64,000 bases of DNA from Candidatus Melainabacteria bacterium (GTDB lineage: Bacteria; Cyanobacteriota; Vampirovibrionia; Obscuribacterales; Obscuribacteraceae). Both the position numbers and the translations under genes were made by a program. The DNA is taken from positions 1 through 64,000 of the forward strand of contig DTSE01000164.1 of NCBI GenBank assembly GCA_012965515.1. Direction: 5' to 3'. Within the stretch, counting starts at the first letter, position 1. Each line of letters opens with the position of its first letter. Below are positions 43,124 through 53,003 of this stretch, one piece after another. Below the pieces are notes generated by a model. The model searched no databases and had not been told where the DNA came from. It saw only the letters and a list, made by a program, of their open reading frames with translations.

Positions 43124-44953
43124 ATGTCTCGCATCTCTGCCAGAATCAGGGTTTTGTTGATTTCAGCGCTCATTTGCAGCTGGTCGGCTTGTTTCCTACA
43201 TTACAGTCCTGCCGCAATGGCACAGGACACGGTCTGGTCGTCTATGTATGACGTGGCTGCGAAGGCTTTCGAGGATGAGGACTATTCACGCGCTGAGAAG
43301 CTGGCTCTAGAAACGGTCGAGGAAGCCGAATCACTTCCGAAAGATGGCAATCAGCTCGCAAAAACGCTCACGTTGCTTCGAAAGATCTATGAGGCTGAGA
43401 AGAAGCAAGGCGAAGCTGAGAAAGTTGCCGCACGTATCGAATCTCTCGGCGGATACAAAGAAGAACCACCAAAGAGAGCTGTTCGCAGAACAGTCTCGAA
43501 GACTGAAGAGAAAACTGCTGCGAAAGTAGAGGATTCAACCGTCAATTCGGATGAGAACGTGACGGCAAAGGCAGAAGACAAAGTTTCTGCAAAGACCGAA
43601 GAAAAGATTTCGACAAAGACTGAGAGCAAGGCAAGTTCTAAGAAGGAAGAGAGCGTTGAAAATTCTGCTGATTTAAAAACTGAGGATAAAACACCGGCAA
43701 AGACTGAGTCCGAATCGAAAGACGAACCTAAGACCGAGGTAAAATCAGAATCCAAAACTGAATCGAAGTCTAAAACGAAAGTTGCCGCTAAATCAGAGAA
43801 CAAGGCAGACACTGCAGCAAGTGAAAAACTCGCAGATCGAAGCTCTGATAAGAGCGGCGATAGCAAAGGCATTTTCCGAGACGAGAAATCCGATCCTCTG
43901 CAATTTGAAGTGTCCACAAAACCTGATGGAAAAAAAGCAGAAACTCCAAGCAAGCCAGCAGCTAAGACTGAAGAACCTGAGTTGAATATTGAGCGTGAGT
44001 TGAGAAACTCGCAAGTTGCGTCAAATGCTGTCAGCCAGGTAAAAACAGAAGGCAATGCCCAAGTTTACAAGTTGAAAGAAGTAATGAAACTTGAAGGGCA
44101 CATGGGCTGGAGCAAATGTGTCGATATCTCCGCTGACGCGACACAAGCGCTGTCTGGAAGTGCGGACAACACCATGAGACTTTGGGACTTAACCACTGGC
44201 AAAGAAATCCAGAAATTCGAAGGGCATGACGAGCCGGTCAACAGTGTTGCGTTCTCACCTTCCGCCGATCGAGGACTATCCGGAAGTAGCGATAAGACCG
44301 TTCGCCTATGGGCTCTCGAAGCAGGAACAGAAATTAGGAAATTTCTCGGTCATGCAAATCTTGTCACTTGTGTTGCGTTTGCACCGATCGGTTCGTTGAT
44401 AGCGTCCGGCAGTTACGATGGCACCGTGCGCATCTGGGACTCTCAGACAGGTAAAGAAGTCAACCGACTAGAAGGCAATTTGGGCACGGTCAAGTGTCTT
44501 GCCTTCACTCCTGACGCAGATGAGATCATTTCCGGTGGCACTGATAAGTTATTGACTCTTTGGAATGTGAAATCCGGTAAGAAGCTGAGAACCTTTACTG
44601 GTCACTCTGCAGAAGTCGCTACCGTTGCAATCTCGGATGATGGCAGTAGAGTTGTTTCCGCCGGGCGTGATACCACTGTGAGAACTTGGGACATCGACTC
44701 TGGTGAAGAATTGAAGTCTATGACCGGTCACACTAATTGGGTCGTCAAAACTCGATTTATTTCTGTCGATAAAGTTATTTCGGGCAGCCTGGACAAGACG
44801 TTTCGAATTTGGGACGTGGACGAAGGGCGCGAAGAAAGAATCTTCAATCTTCAGCATTTTGGAATGTGGAGCCTGGGATTTTCAGAACTTGGTGATAAGG
44901 CAATTACCGGGAGCGACGACTTCACCTTGCGCGTTTGGCAGATGAAGCCTTAG
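43124..44953 (+). CDS. Secreted WD40 protein with long Lys/Glu/Thr/Ser linker
   Basis: An in-frame ATG at 43124 opens a signal peptide (MSRISARIRVLLISALICSW...AMAQ), giving 609 residues; the frame is open up to 42833 but that stretch lacks protein-like features. After a TPR-like helical segment (about 45-115) comes a low-complexity linker (about 122-285) of KTEEK, KTESK and KAEDK units. Seven WD40 repeats (from about 315) follow, with repeated GHxxxV, SGSxDxTxRxWD motifs, forming a beta-propeller. It should be an exported scaffold. Its last 32 bases overlap the 3' end of the opposite-strand TPR-caspase gene. Confidence 0.85.
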   Translation: MSRISARIRVLLISALICSWSACFLHYSPAAMAQDTVWSSMYDVAAKAFEDEDYSRAEKLALETVEEAESLPKDGNQLAKTLTLLRKIYEAEKKQGEAEKVAARIESLGGYKEEPPKRAVRRTVSKTEEKTAAKVEDSTVNSDENVTAKAEDKVSAKTEEKISTKTESKASSKKEESVENSADLKTEDKTPAKTESESKDEPKTEVKSESKTESKSKTKVAAKSENKADTAASEKLADRSSDKSGDSKGIFRDEKSDPLQFEVSTKPDGKKAETPSKPAAKTEEPELNIERELRNSQVASNAVSQVKTEGNAQVYKLKEVMKLEGHMGWSKCVDISADATQALSGSADNTMRLWDLTTGKEIQKFEGHDEPVNSVAFSPSADRGLSGSSDKTVRLWALEAGTEIRKFLGHANLVTCVAFAPIGSLIASGSYDGTVRIWDSQTGKEVNRLEGNLGTVKCLAFTPDADEIISGGTDKLLTLWNVKSGKKLRTFTGHSAEVATVAISDDGSRVVSAGRDTTVRTWDIDSGEELKSMTGHTNWVVKTRFISVDKVISGSLDKTFRIWDVDEGREERIFNLQHFGMWSLGFSELGDKAITGSDDFTLRVWQMKP

Positions 44954-47600
44954 CACCTTTTCGAGGTTCTCCGCCACCAATACCTTTTCGAGCGTCGCCA
45001 CTACTGGCGGTGCTTGAAGTCGGTTGATCCGGAAGATCTATACTGCCGATACCCTTGATAGGATGTGCAGGCGGCACACCGATGATTAATTCATCGCCTT
45101 CCCATTTGCTCTTCATTACAGGATTTTGCAGCACGCCTCGGTCGCGCATAACTTCTCGCTGCACTTCTTCATTGAGGTAGTTAAATGCTTCACCAAGCTT
45201 GGTCATTTTCCCGTTCTTTCTCAATCCTTCAATGAGGTGTTTCGTAAACACGCTTCCTTGATATCTTTTCGATTCCCAGGAGCGTTGCTCCGGACTGCTG
45301 GAGGAAAGTACCAGTTGTCCGGTGCCTTGCACGATATTATCAACGTTGACGTTGGCTGCACGAGCCAATCCTTTTGAGCTTGGTGCCGCGTTTCCGCTGT
45401 GGCATGCATCAAGGAGAACCATGACTCGATCGCAATGAACGCGCTCTTTAATGATGCGCGATAGATCTTGCATGGCGATTCCAGTTACGTATAGATCGTT
45501 GACGTCGGTGTCGTGTGCCACCAAATAGTTAACCCCGCCTACATCCAAGCTGGACGGACTGCCGTGGCTGGAGAAATAGATAACCACAAGGTCATCCGGC
45601 TCAGCCACACGAGGAAGCCACTTGTTGCCCAATAGCGAAAGAATGTTCGCACGAGTCGCTGAACTATCGGTTAGCAATTGGACGTGATCTGGTGCAAAGT
45701 TTTTTTCAGTGACCAGGAAATCGTAAAAGTCTTTCGCGTCTTTTGCACAGTAGTGCAAATTGATGCTTGAATCTTTGAAATTGCTGATACCAACAATGAG
45801 AGCCCATTTGTCTCGAATCGGTTTGTTATTGACTGTCTTTTGCGTTGGTGCAATTGCTGCAGCTGCAACTTCTTCTATATTGCGCGAAGCAACGACAGGC
45901 TCCGCGCCACCACCTTGCTGCGCCAGTTCTTCTTGTTGCGCTGCTCGTTTTCTTTTCTTGAATGATTCTATTGCACGTTCTGCTTTGCGTGATAAGTCAC
46001 CGGTAAATGCACGTTCGTTCATGCCTGTAACAGCTCTAGCCATACGCGTATCGACAAGAATCGCACCGGCTTCTTCTTGGTTTGAAGAATTTATGAGCAC
46101 CTTTGCACAATCTTCTAAGTTGAAGATGGCAAACTTCTGAGTGCCGTCGGCGCTGTTCTTAAGTTTTGCCATTGCTGTGCGGAACAACGCTTCAGCCTTC
46201 GTTGGTTGGCGCTTCTTGAGGTAAACACGTCCAAGCATCATATAGCTGTAATAGAGTTTTGGATCGTTCTTGCTCATCTGCTTTTCTTTTATTCCGAGCG
46301 CGCGTTTCTCCAAGGCTTCTGCCGTGTCGCCGCTGTTTTCCGCAAGTTCGATAAGTGCTGCCTGCTCTAGCATATCTGCCAGTGCTAAATCCTTTTCGGC
46401 TTTAGCTTCCTTGGCACTGATTGCTTCTTGGAGTTGTTGCTTTTTGTTGGCAAGATATTGAGCGCCGAAATTTTTGGCCTCGCCTATGTCGGAAACAGCA
46501 CCGCTGCTGTCTCCAATTGCCATGCGCGCCATAGCTCTGCTGTAGAAACCCTCGGCGGTCTTTTCTCCACTCAATGCGGCATCGAGGTCCTTTTGTGCAT
46601 TGATGTATTCGCCCTGTGCGACGTATGCAGCAGCGCGATCCATTAGCGCCGGGCTGTATTTCGGGTTTAAGCGAATTGCTTCGCTGAGGTCGGTAATTGC
46701 GCCCTTACTGTCGCCTTTGCCCAGTTTTAACTTTCCTAGGTGATAGCGAGTCGTCGCTTCATCCGCTTTCCATGCGGAAGCTTCCTGTAAGTCCGATATT
46801 GCTTTGTCTGTCTCTCCCAATTGCGCGTATGCGAGTCCGCGTTGGAGATAATACTCTCCGTTTTTCCGGCTACCTTTCAAATTTTTACTGTAATAAGCGA
46901 TAACCTGTTTGAAGTTTTCCTCAGCTGAACCTTTGCTTCCCTTTTTGAGCTGCACTTCTGCGAGTTGGAATCTCAATCCAGTGGCGCCCGACTTGTTCTT
47001 CTTGAGTAAGTACTCGTAGTCTTCGATTGCCCCGTCTAAATCATTAGATAATGCGCGGCAATCTGCTCGTTCCTTAATTGCGTCGAAAGAGCCAGGGTCT
47101 AATTTAAGAGCGGTTGAATAGTCATTAATCGCTTTTTGATAGTCGCCAATCTTCTTGTACGCGGCACCTCTATTCAGGAGGGCGCTCGTGTTTTTGGGGC
47201 TTAAACGTAGGGCCTGCGAGTAGTCTTCGACTGCCGGCGGATATTCGCTTTGCTTTGCGTGGAGTTCGCCGCGTTTAATGAAGGACTCGACCACGTTTGG
47301 ATTAATCTTGATCGCCTGGTCGTAGTCCGCCAGAGCTCCCTCATAGTCTTTCAGTTCGGAGCGCGCGGCGGCCCTGTTTAAGTATGCTTCGTATACGTTT
47401 GGATTGTCCCTGAGAACCAGGGTGAAAGATGCGACCGCACTCTCATAGTCTTTCTTGACCATTTGATAGAGTCCACGGGTCAAATCCTTCTGATAAGTTT
47501 TCGTGTCAGAGAATGCCGGCTCAGTCGTGACGGTTAACACGCTCAATAGAAAAACACTCAAAGCCAAGGCTGTTGCGCCGATACGGTAGAAGTCCTTCAC
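44922..47600 (-). CDS. Secreted TPR-caspase (peptidase C14-like orthocaspase)
   Basis: The 892-residue protein begins with GTG (47600) and a signal peptide (FYRIGATALALSVFLLSVLT...PAFS). About ten TPR units fill residues 35-520. A caspase-like p20 domain spans about 605-800 with WALIVGISNFKD, the catalytic His in VIYFSSHGS (H679) and the catalytic Cys in LLDACHSGN (C733). A Gly/Lys-rich tail follows. The dyad is intact, so an active Arg/Lys-specific protease is plausible. A signal peptide on an orthocaspase is less usual. The gene overlaps the WD40 gene tail-to-tail by 32 bases. Confidence 0.9.
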   Translation of the reverse strand: MKDFYRIGATALALSVFLLSVLTVTTEPAFSDTKTYQKDLTRGLYQMVKKDYESAVASFTLVLRDNPNVYEAYLNRAAARSELKDYEGALADYDQAIKINPNVVESFIKRGELHAKQSEYPPAVEDYSQALRLSPKNTSALLNRGAAYKKIGDYQKAINDYSTALKLDPGSFDAIKERADCRALSNDLDGAIEDYEYLLKKNKSGATGLRFQLAEVQLKKGSKGSAEENFKQVIAYYSKNLKGSRKNGEYYLQRGLAYAQLGETDKAISDLQEASAWKADEATTRYHLGKLKLGKGDSKGAITDLSEAIRLNPKYSPALMDRAAAYVAQGEYINAQKDLDAALSGEKTAEGFYSRAMARMAIGDSSGAVSDIGEAKNFGAQYLANKKQQLQEAISAKEAKAEKDLALADMLEQAALIELAENSGDTAEALEKRALGIKEKQMSKNDPKLYYSYMMLGRVYLKKRQPTKAEALFRTAMAKLKNSADGTQKFAIFNLEDCAKVLINSSNQEEAGAILVDTRMARAVTGMNERAFTGDLSRKAERAIESFKKRKRAAQQEELAQQGGGAEPVVASRNIEEVAAAAIAPTQKTVNNKPIRDKWALIVGISNFKDSSINLHYCAKDAKDFYDFLVTEKNFAPDHVQLLTDSSATRANILSLLGNKWLPRVAEPDDLVVIYFSSHGSPSSLDVGGVNYLVAHDTDVNDLYVTGIAMQDLSRIIKERVHCDRVMVLLDACHSGNAAPSSKGLARAANVNVDNIVQGTGQLVLSSSSPEQRSWESKRYQGSVFTKHLIEGLRKNGKMTKLGEAFNYLNEEVQREVMRDRGVLQNPVMKSKWEGDELIIGVPPAHPIKGIGSIDLPDQPTSSTASSGDARKGIGGGEPRKGAKASSAKRAR

Positions 47601-47709
47601 CTTAAAGCCCCATATTGAAGGTATCTATATTTGTCTAATTCGGATTCCTTGCCTTCTTATTCCCCGTAACACGCTCTCGGCAAACGGGAAAAGCTTGAAC
47701 TATTGAGGG

Positions 47710-49338
47710 TTAAGCTCTCTTTGGGGATGGAAACAGACAGGCGCAGCCGAAAGTGGTGAGGGCGCCCGCCAGAATCCTGAAAGGAAAGGCAATTTGGGGA
47801 AAGGCCGGGGCCGTGTTAATGGACAGAAAATGAAAGATTTGGTCAGGCAGCCCGGAAAAGATTGCCACAATAACAAAGCCGGCGCACATCGCGATGAGAT
47901 TGCCTAGATCATTACCGCGGCTCTTTGTAAGCAGGCCCACCAGAAAGACTCCCAGCAGTGAACCATAGGTGTAGCCAAAAATTCCGAGAACAATTGGAAT
48001 GATTCGAGATTCTGGATGCTCGATAACGAAATATGCGGTGGCGCTGGCGACGAGGATCATAAATACGGCAAAAACATAAGTGAATCTTCGAACAGTGCGG
48101 ACCGCCTCGTCTTCTTCTCTTTCTCCTCTTTCTCCTTCATGTTCTTTCGTTTTAGAAACAGGCTCAGCGACGGATGCTTTGTGCCAGTCACGTGTATAAC
48201 TAGTGGCAAGCGCATTTAAAGCAGCGCTGAGAGAGCCCATCGATGTTGCGAAGATGCCCGCGATCAGAAGTCCTCGCAATCCGGCCGGAAGATGTTTCAG
48301 AATGAAATAGGCAAAAACCTCATTGGTCTTCTCAGGCAGACCAGGATCGTGATTCGATTGAAAGTAAATGCTCATGAGAATTCCGATCGTCAAGAAAATG
48401 AAGCCGATTGGCAAATCAGCGATACCGGAGAGCACAAGGGATAACCTGCTTTTCTTGTAATCAGTTGCGGTGAGCATGCGCTGCACCATGTCCTGATCTG
48501 TGCCATGTGTGGCTAGTGTTGTAAATGTCATTCCTAGCAATGCAGCCCAAATTGTGTATTCGGAGGTAAGAATATTCAGAATATTCTTCTGAATTGTTTC
48601 ACCAGATATAGTGCCACTAGTAAACAGCGATAAACTGCCGCTTTCGATCAAATGGCGTAGAGCGTTTGCACCGCCGGTGTTTTGAATCTGAGCCAGGAGA
48701 ACTAAAATCGCTCCAAGGGCACCGGTAAACATGACAGTAGATTGAATGCAATCGGTCCAAATTACAGCTTTGATACCACCTAAGGAGGTGTAGATAGCGG
48801 TCAAAGCGGTGATTAAAACTATGGAGCTAATGTATATGACGAGCTGCTCTGCGTGATTGGCCTGGGCGCCTGTCATTATGCTGAAACCGACTGCAAGTAC
48901 GATCGCAGCAACATAGAGACGCGCGCCGGATGCCAGCGTGCGTGTGAGCAGGAAAATCGCAGAGGCGGCTTGACGCGTTCTTTTTCCAAAACGCCATTCG
49001 AGAAATTCATAAATTGAGTAGACCTTCAAATCATAGAAAGGTTTGATGAACAAAAACGCTACTATGATGCGGCCGATAATAGTGCCAAAGACGAGTTGCA
49101 AAAAGGTGTAGTTGACGAGCTTGTATCCTTCACCAGGGGTTCCAAGAAAGGTGGCGGCGCTTGTCTCCGCTGCGATGATTGACGCAAGTACAGCCCACCA
49201 TGGAATCGACCTGCCACCCAGAGCGAATGACTCGAGATTGCTTTCCTTCTCTGCGAATCTGAGACCGACAAACATTACGGCACCAAAATATGCAAGTATC
49301 ACAGCAATATCTATGGCAATTTGCAATCCGGAATTCAT
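47710..49338 (-). CDS. Sodium:solute symporter (SSS family)
   Basis: The 542-residue protein has about 13-14 transmembrane helices and SSS signatures: FALGGRSIPWWAV near the N-terminus, YEFLEWRFGKRTRQ, and TSLGGIKAVIWTDCIQS. These are the conserved residues of SglT/PutP-like sodium symporters. A charged cytoplasmic loop (KEHEGERGEREEDE) lies late in the protein. Substrate (sugar, amino acid or carboxylate) is not determined. It starts 14 bases after the stop of histidine kinase 1, so it belongs to the same operon as the two kinases and the response regulator. Confidence 0.92.
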   Translation of the reverse strand: MNSGLQIAIDIAVILAYFGAVMFVGLRFAEKESNLESFALGGRSIPWWAVLASIIAAETSAATFLGTPGEGYKLVNYTFLQLVFGTIIGRIIVAFLFIKPFYDLKVYSIYEFLEWRFGKRTRQAASAIFLLTRTLASGARLYVAAIVLAVGFSIMTGAQANHAEQLVIYISSIVLITALTAIYTSLGGIKAVIWTDCIQSTVMFTGALGAILVLLAQIQNTGGANALRHLIESGSLSLFTSGTISGETIQKNILNILTSEYTIWAALLGMTFTTLATHGTDQDMVQRMLTATDYKKSRLSLVLSGIADLPIGFIFLTIGILMSIYFQSNHDPGLPEKTNEVFAYFILKHLPAGLRGLLIAGIFATSMGSLSAALNALATSYTRDWHKASVAEPVSKTKEHEGERGEREEDEAVRTVRRFTYVFAVFMILVASATAYFVIEHPESRIIPIVLGIFGYTYGSLLGVFLVGLLTKSRGNDLGNLIAMCAGFVIVAIFSGLPDQIFHFLSINTAPAFPQIAFPFRILAGALTTFGCACLFPSPKRA

Positions 49339-49352
49339 TGGAAGAATGTTTG

Positions 49353-51188
49353 TCAGTCGTGGAAAAGGCTTTGATCTGAGTGATCGGCAAGCTGAGTTGT
49401 CTGCGGAAGGTTTGCCGTAGGCAGTGTAAACCAGAAATTGCTACCTTTACCGCTTTGATTTTCAGTCACGCCGATTCTTCCACCATGTGCTTCGACAATC
49501 ATTTTGCAAATCGCCAACCCTAGACCGGTGCCTTGACTTTTGCTTGAAGGCGCTTGTTGATAAGGTTCAAAGATTCGCTGACGATACTCTTCCGGAATTC
49601 CGGGACCTCTGTCGGTGATCGTGAAGCTTATTTGACTAATAGAATCTGTATTGTCGGCTTCGCTGATAGAGATGCTAATTGTGCCGTTGTCCGGACTGAA
49701 TTTGATGGCATTGGACAGCAGATTCAATATCGTTTGGGTAACCTTTCCGTGATCGCAAAAAATTTCAAAATTTGTTGGGGTGTAATCGATACTCAGATTC
49801 TTCGTTGCGGCAACTTCTTTGACGAGTGAAATTGCCTCCTTTACGATTTCGTTCGAGCTGCAATAAGTCTTGTCCAGCTGAACTCTGCCTTCGTCCAGTT
49901 TTTGAAAGTCGAGGAGGTCATTGATGAAATTGATCAGAATTTGAACGTTACGACTTGTCGCTTTGATTTCTTTGAGCGCATCAAGGTTATTTACGTCACC
50001 AAGAGAACCCTTTTCAATCATTTCCAGGGTGATACCAAGATTGGTCAGTGGACTGCGCAGGTCATGGCTGACCATATCGATAAAGTCCTGTTTCAAACGT
50101 GATAAGGCTTTCTCCGCGCTGATGTCGCGAACCACGCAGAATACTCGACTTCGCAGTGGTGACCAAACGGCTGACCAGTGTGTTTCAACTTCTTGTCCTG
50201 TCGCGGCTCTTAGCCTCAGCTCAAAATTTGTCACTTCCTCTGAGCTGCGAGTCTTGCGTAAATATTCGTCGGTGATTAGAAACTCGCTTGCGACTGCTAT
50301 GTCGCCAACCGACTTGCCAAGCAAATCTTTCGCAGACACTCCTAGCATTCCTTCGGCTGCGGCGTTTGCTTCAAGAAATATGCCATCTTCGCTTAAGGAG
50401 CAGACAAGGTCACTGACATTGTGGATCAGTGCCATCTCTCTTTCAGACGCGACCTTCACTGCTTCATAGGTGCTGTGCAGGCGTCTATCCAAGCGGCTGA
50501 GTTCGTCATTACCTTTGAGCGGAGGCAAAAGGGTAATTCTTTTCGAAAGGCGCTTACTGTTTTCCGCAATGTGTTCTAACGGTTTTTTGATGCTCCAGGT
50601 AAAAAATGCAAACATAACGGCTGCCACCAAGAGCGATGCGCAGATTGCGAGCCAAATGAAACGCAAGATCTCTCCCTGCGCCTTTGCGAATTTGCTGAAT
50701 TCACTTATGCGGAGTTCATTACTCTTGGCGATTACCGTTTGCATCTCCAATATGAAAGGAGGTATGCAGTGCAAAACCCGGTGGAATGTGCTGATTCTAA
50801 GTTTGTCAGGATTGGTTTTTCCGGTGTTTAATGTGTCGGCTGACGACTGAAGGATTGATAGCATTTCCTTCAAGCGTGCATTCAACTTTTGTGTGTCTTC
50901 CGGTGCCAACGTTTTTAGCAGTCCATTCAGCTCCGTCACTTGCTTTGTTTGTTGCGTATTGGGACGATTTATATTTTGAAAATCAAACTCGTGAAAAACG
51001 AGACTTTCATTTATTGACGATGCAACTTTGTTGAGACGCAAGTAAGTCTCACGCATTTGCAAAGCGCGTTCGAGCGAATGCTGTGCGTTGATAAGCATGA
51101 AGATCACCGCAAAGATGAAAAACCCCTGGCAAACCATGGGAAAGGCAATGAGCATCGCTCCACGCCATTGAAGAGGAAGCGTTTTCAT
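49353..51188 (-). CDS. Membrane sensor histidine kinase, copy 1 (PAS, HisKA, HATPase)
   Basis: The 611-residue protein has two membrane helices (about 10-32 and 170-192) around a helical periplasmic sensor, then a HAMP-like segment, a PAS domain (about 245-365, with the FLEANAAAEGMLGVSAKDLLG stretch). A HisKA domain carries the phosphorylated His in DMVSHDLRSPLTN, and the ATPase domain shows LLSNAIKFSPDNG and ITDRGPGIPEEYR. Motif GTGLGLAICKMIVEAHGG is complete. Its ATG overlaps the stop of the second kinase in ATGA, so the two kinases are translated together. Confidence 0.92.
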   Translation of the reverse strand: MKTLPLQWRGAMLIAFPMVCQGFFIFAVIFMLINAQHSLERALQMRETYLRLNKVASSINESLVFHEFDFQNINRPNTQQTKQVTELNGLLKTLAPEDTQKLNARLKEMLSILQSSADTLNTGKTNPDKLRISTFHRVLHCIPPFILEMQTVIAKSNELRISEFSKFAKAQGEILRFIWLAICASLLVAAVMFAFFTWSIKKPLEHIAENSKRLSKRITLLPPLKGNDELSRLDRRLHSTYEAVKVASEREMALIHNVSDLVCSLSEDGIFLEANAAAEGMLGVSAKDLLGKSVGDIAVASEFLITDEYLRKTRSSEEVTNFELRLRAATGQEVETHWSAVWSPLRSRVFCVVRDISAEKALSRLKQDFIDMVSHDLRSPLTNLGITLEMIEKGSLGDVNNLDALKEIKATSRNVQILINFINDLLDFQKLDEGRVQLDKTYCSSNEIVKEAISLVKEVAATKNLSIDYTPTNFEIFCDHGKVTQTILNLLSNAIKFSPDNGTISISISEADNTDSISQISFTITDRGPGIPEEYRQRIFEPYQQAPSSKSQGTGLGLAICKMIVEAHGGRIGVTENQSGKGSNFWFTLPTANLPQTTQLADHSDQSLFHD

Positions 51189-52999
51189 AAATCCTCCTCC
51201 TCCTCGTCCATTAGGCGTGGTACTTGGACCCAGAAGCGGCTACCTTTTCCTAACTCGCTTTCTACTCCAACAATGCCTCCATGCTCTCGTATGATTGCTT
51301 GCACAATTGCCAGCCCAAGTCCCGTGCTTTTGAGCGACCTATTCGTGCTTTTGCCAGCTTGCTGGAAACGATCGAAAACTAGACTCACATGCTCTGGAGC
51401 TATTCCGGGGCCACAATCTGTAATGCCAATTTCAACGAAACCATTCGACTGTTTGACATCGAACTTAATCGTTGAACCTTGAGGCGAGAACTTGATTGCA
51501 TTGGAAAGGAGATTCACGAGCACCTGAGTCAGGCGCTTAACATCGACTAAAATCGCTGCATCTCCCGAAGGTCCGGTGATATTGACGCCGGATTTTGATG
51601 CAAAGCTTTCCAGTTGCTCTTTTGCATAGCTGCATACCTCTGCTGCGCTCGCCACTTCTGTTTGCAGAGTGATTGTTCCAGATCCAATTTTTTCAAGCTC
51701 GAGCAAATCGTGAACCAATTGCGAAAGTATTTCCATACTATTTCGCGACTTTGTCAGCTGTGACTTTACACGTGCCGGCAGTTCACCCAAGCGGTTTTCG
51801 GCGAGCATGGATAGTCCTATGGATACGGAATTCAGAGGAGTGCGCAGGTCGTGACTGACCATCGCCAGGAAGTCTTGCTTGAGTTTTTCCATTGCACGCA
51901 ACTGAGTTACATCGTGAGCTACGCAGTAGTAAATTTGGTCTTCGGATCGCCAGTTAATTGTCCAGAGAAATGTTTTCTGAGTTCCGTCCTTGCAGCGAAT
52001 TGTGTTTTCCAGCTTTCCTTGATTGGCTCCTTCTGCAATTTCCAGAAATCCGAGTCTAGTAGACTCTGTGTTCTCTTCCGTTAGTAATGACAATATGATT
52101 CTGCCGGAAAGTTCATCTATTTCATAACCCCAATTTCTTGTTGCTGCTTTTCCGATATCGCGCAGTCGCAAGTTTTTATCGATACTACAGAGAACATCGG
52201 TTGCGTTGTCCAGAATTGCTAGCTCGCGTTTTCTCGCTTCTTCCAGCTCCTGTCCAGCCGTATAAACAGCCTGGTCCAGTTCGGCGATTTCATCACTTCC
52301 GGCTTGAACTGCAAACAGAGGTTGTCGGTAAGAAATTCGTTTTGTGTTCTCGCTTATGTTCTTCAGTCTTTTAACGATGTCCAGAGTAAAAGCGCGACTT
52401 ATCCAGAGGCAGATTGCACAACTGGTTGCTAAACCTAGAATTAGCCAAGCATGAAATTGACTTTGAAATCGTGCCATCTCATTTGGTTGCATGGCACCCA
52501 ATTGTCCTTCTATGTTGAAGGCCAGATCATTGAGTCCCTTCGCCTCCAGCATCAGTGGCATCAATTCTTGCTGGTCGATTATCGTGCGATACATTGGCCT
52601 GTGACCAGGAGTTAGAATCTCGCTTCTAAACTTCGCAATGATCACACTTGCATGTTTGTGAAAGCTCTCGAGACCTTCTCGCAATTCTACAAATTCAGGA
52701 AACTTCTCACCTTCTTCCAGAACGAAAGGAGTTGTCTCTATGTCCATTGTTTCGATCGCGGTCAGTCTCTTGTTTTTGTCTTTCTCTTTGTCATCGAGAG
52801 CGCCGCAAATTGCCAGGTAGAGAGAACCTCGCTGCTGTGTCATTGTGGCAAGAGCATCAATTGAGCGCTGCACACGAAACAGTTTCGTAAAAGTATCGGA
52901 TAGCATCACTGCCAGGTAAGAGGCGAATGAAATTTCAATCAGTACCGGCACCAAAACCAGTATCAATCCCTTGGCAGTAATGTTCAGCCGTGAAAACAA
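51185..52999 (-). CDS. Membrane sensor histidine kinase, copy 2 (PAS, HisKA, HATPase)
   Basis: The 604-residue protein has the same architecture as its neighbour: helix 1 (about 10-32), periplasmic helical sensor, helix 2 (about 185-202), HAMP-like region, PAS (about 255-370), HisKA with MVSHDLRTPLNS and an ATPase domain with LLSNAIKFSPQG and ITDCGPGIAPEHVS. The two kinases are paralogues but the sensor domains differ, so they probably sense different inputs. The only start in range is TTG at 52999, four bases after the regulator's stop; this should be tested. It overlaps the next kinase by 4 bases. Confidence 0.9.
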   Translation of the reverse strand: MFSRLNITAKGLILVLVPVLIEISFASYLAVMLSDTFTKLFRVQRSIDALATMTQQRGSLYLAICGALDDKEKDKNKRLTAIETMDIETTPFVLEEGEKFPEFVELREGLESFHKHASVIIAKFRSEILTPGHRPMYRTIIDQQELMPLMLEAKGLNDLAFNIEGQLGAMQPNEMARFQSQFHAWLILGLATSCAICLWISRAFTLDIVKRLKNISENTKRISYRQPLFAVQAGSDEIAELDQAVYTAGQELEEARKRELAILDNATDVLCSIDKNLRLRDIGKAATRNWGYEIDELSGRIILSLLTEENTESTRLGFLEIAEGANQGKLENTIRCKDGTQKTFLWTINWRSEDQIYYCVAHDVTQLRAMEKLKQDFLAMVSHDLRTPLNSVSIGLSMLAENRLGELPARVKSQLTKSRNSMEILSQLVHDLLELEKIGSGTITLQTEVASAAEVCSYAKEQLESFASKSGVNITGPSGDAAILVDVKRLTQVLVNLLSNAIKFSPQGSTIKFDVKQSNGFVEIGITDCGPGIAPEHVSLVFDRFQQAGKSTNRSLKSTGLGLAIVQAIIREHGGIVGVESELGKGSRFWVQVPRLMDEEEEDL

Positions 53000-53003
53000 T
53001 GCT

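Noticed and set aside
43387-44055. 222-codon reverse frame opposite the WD40 linker
   Set aside because: It is a shadow of the Lys/Glu repeat in the forward gene; Ser/Leu/Phe-rich composition is what the reverse complement of such codons gives.
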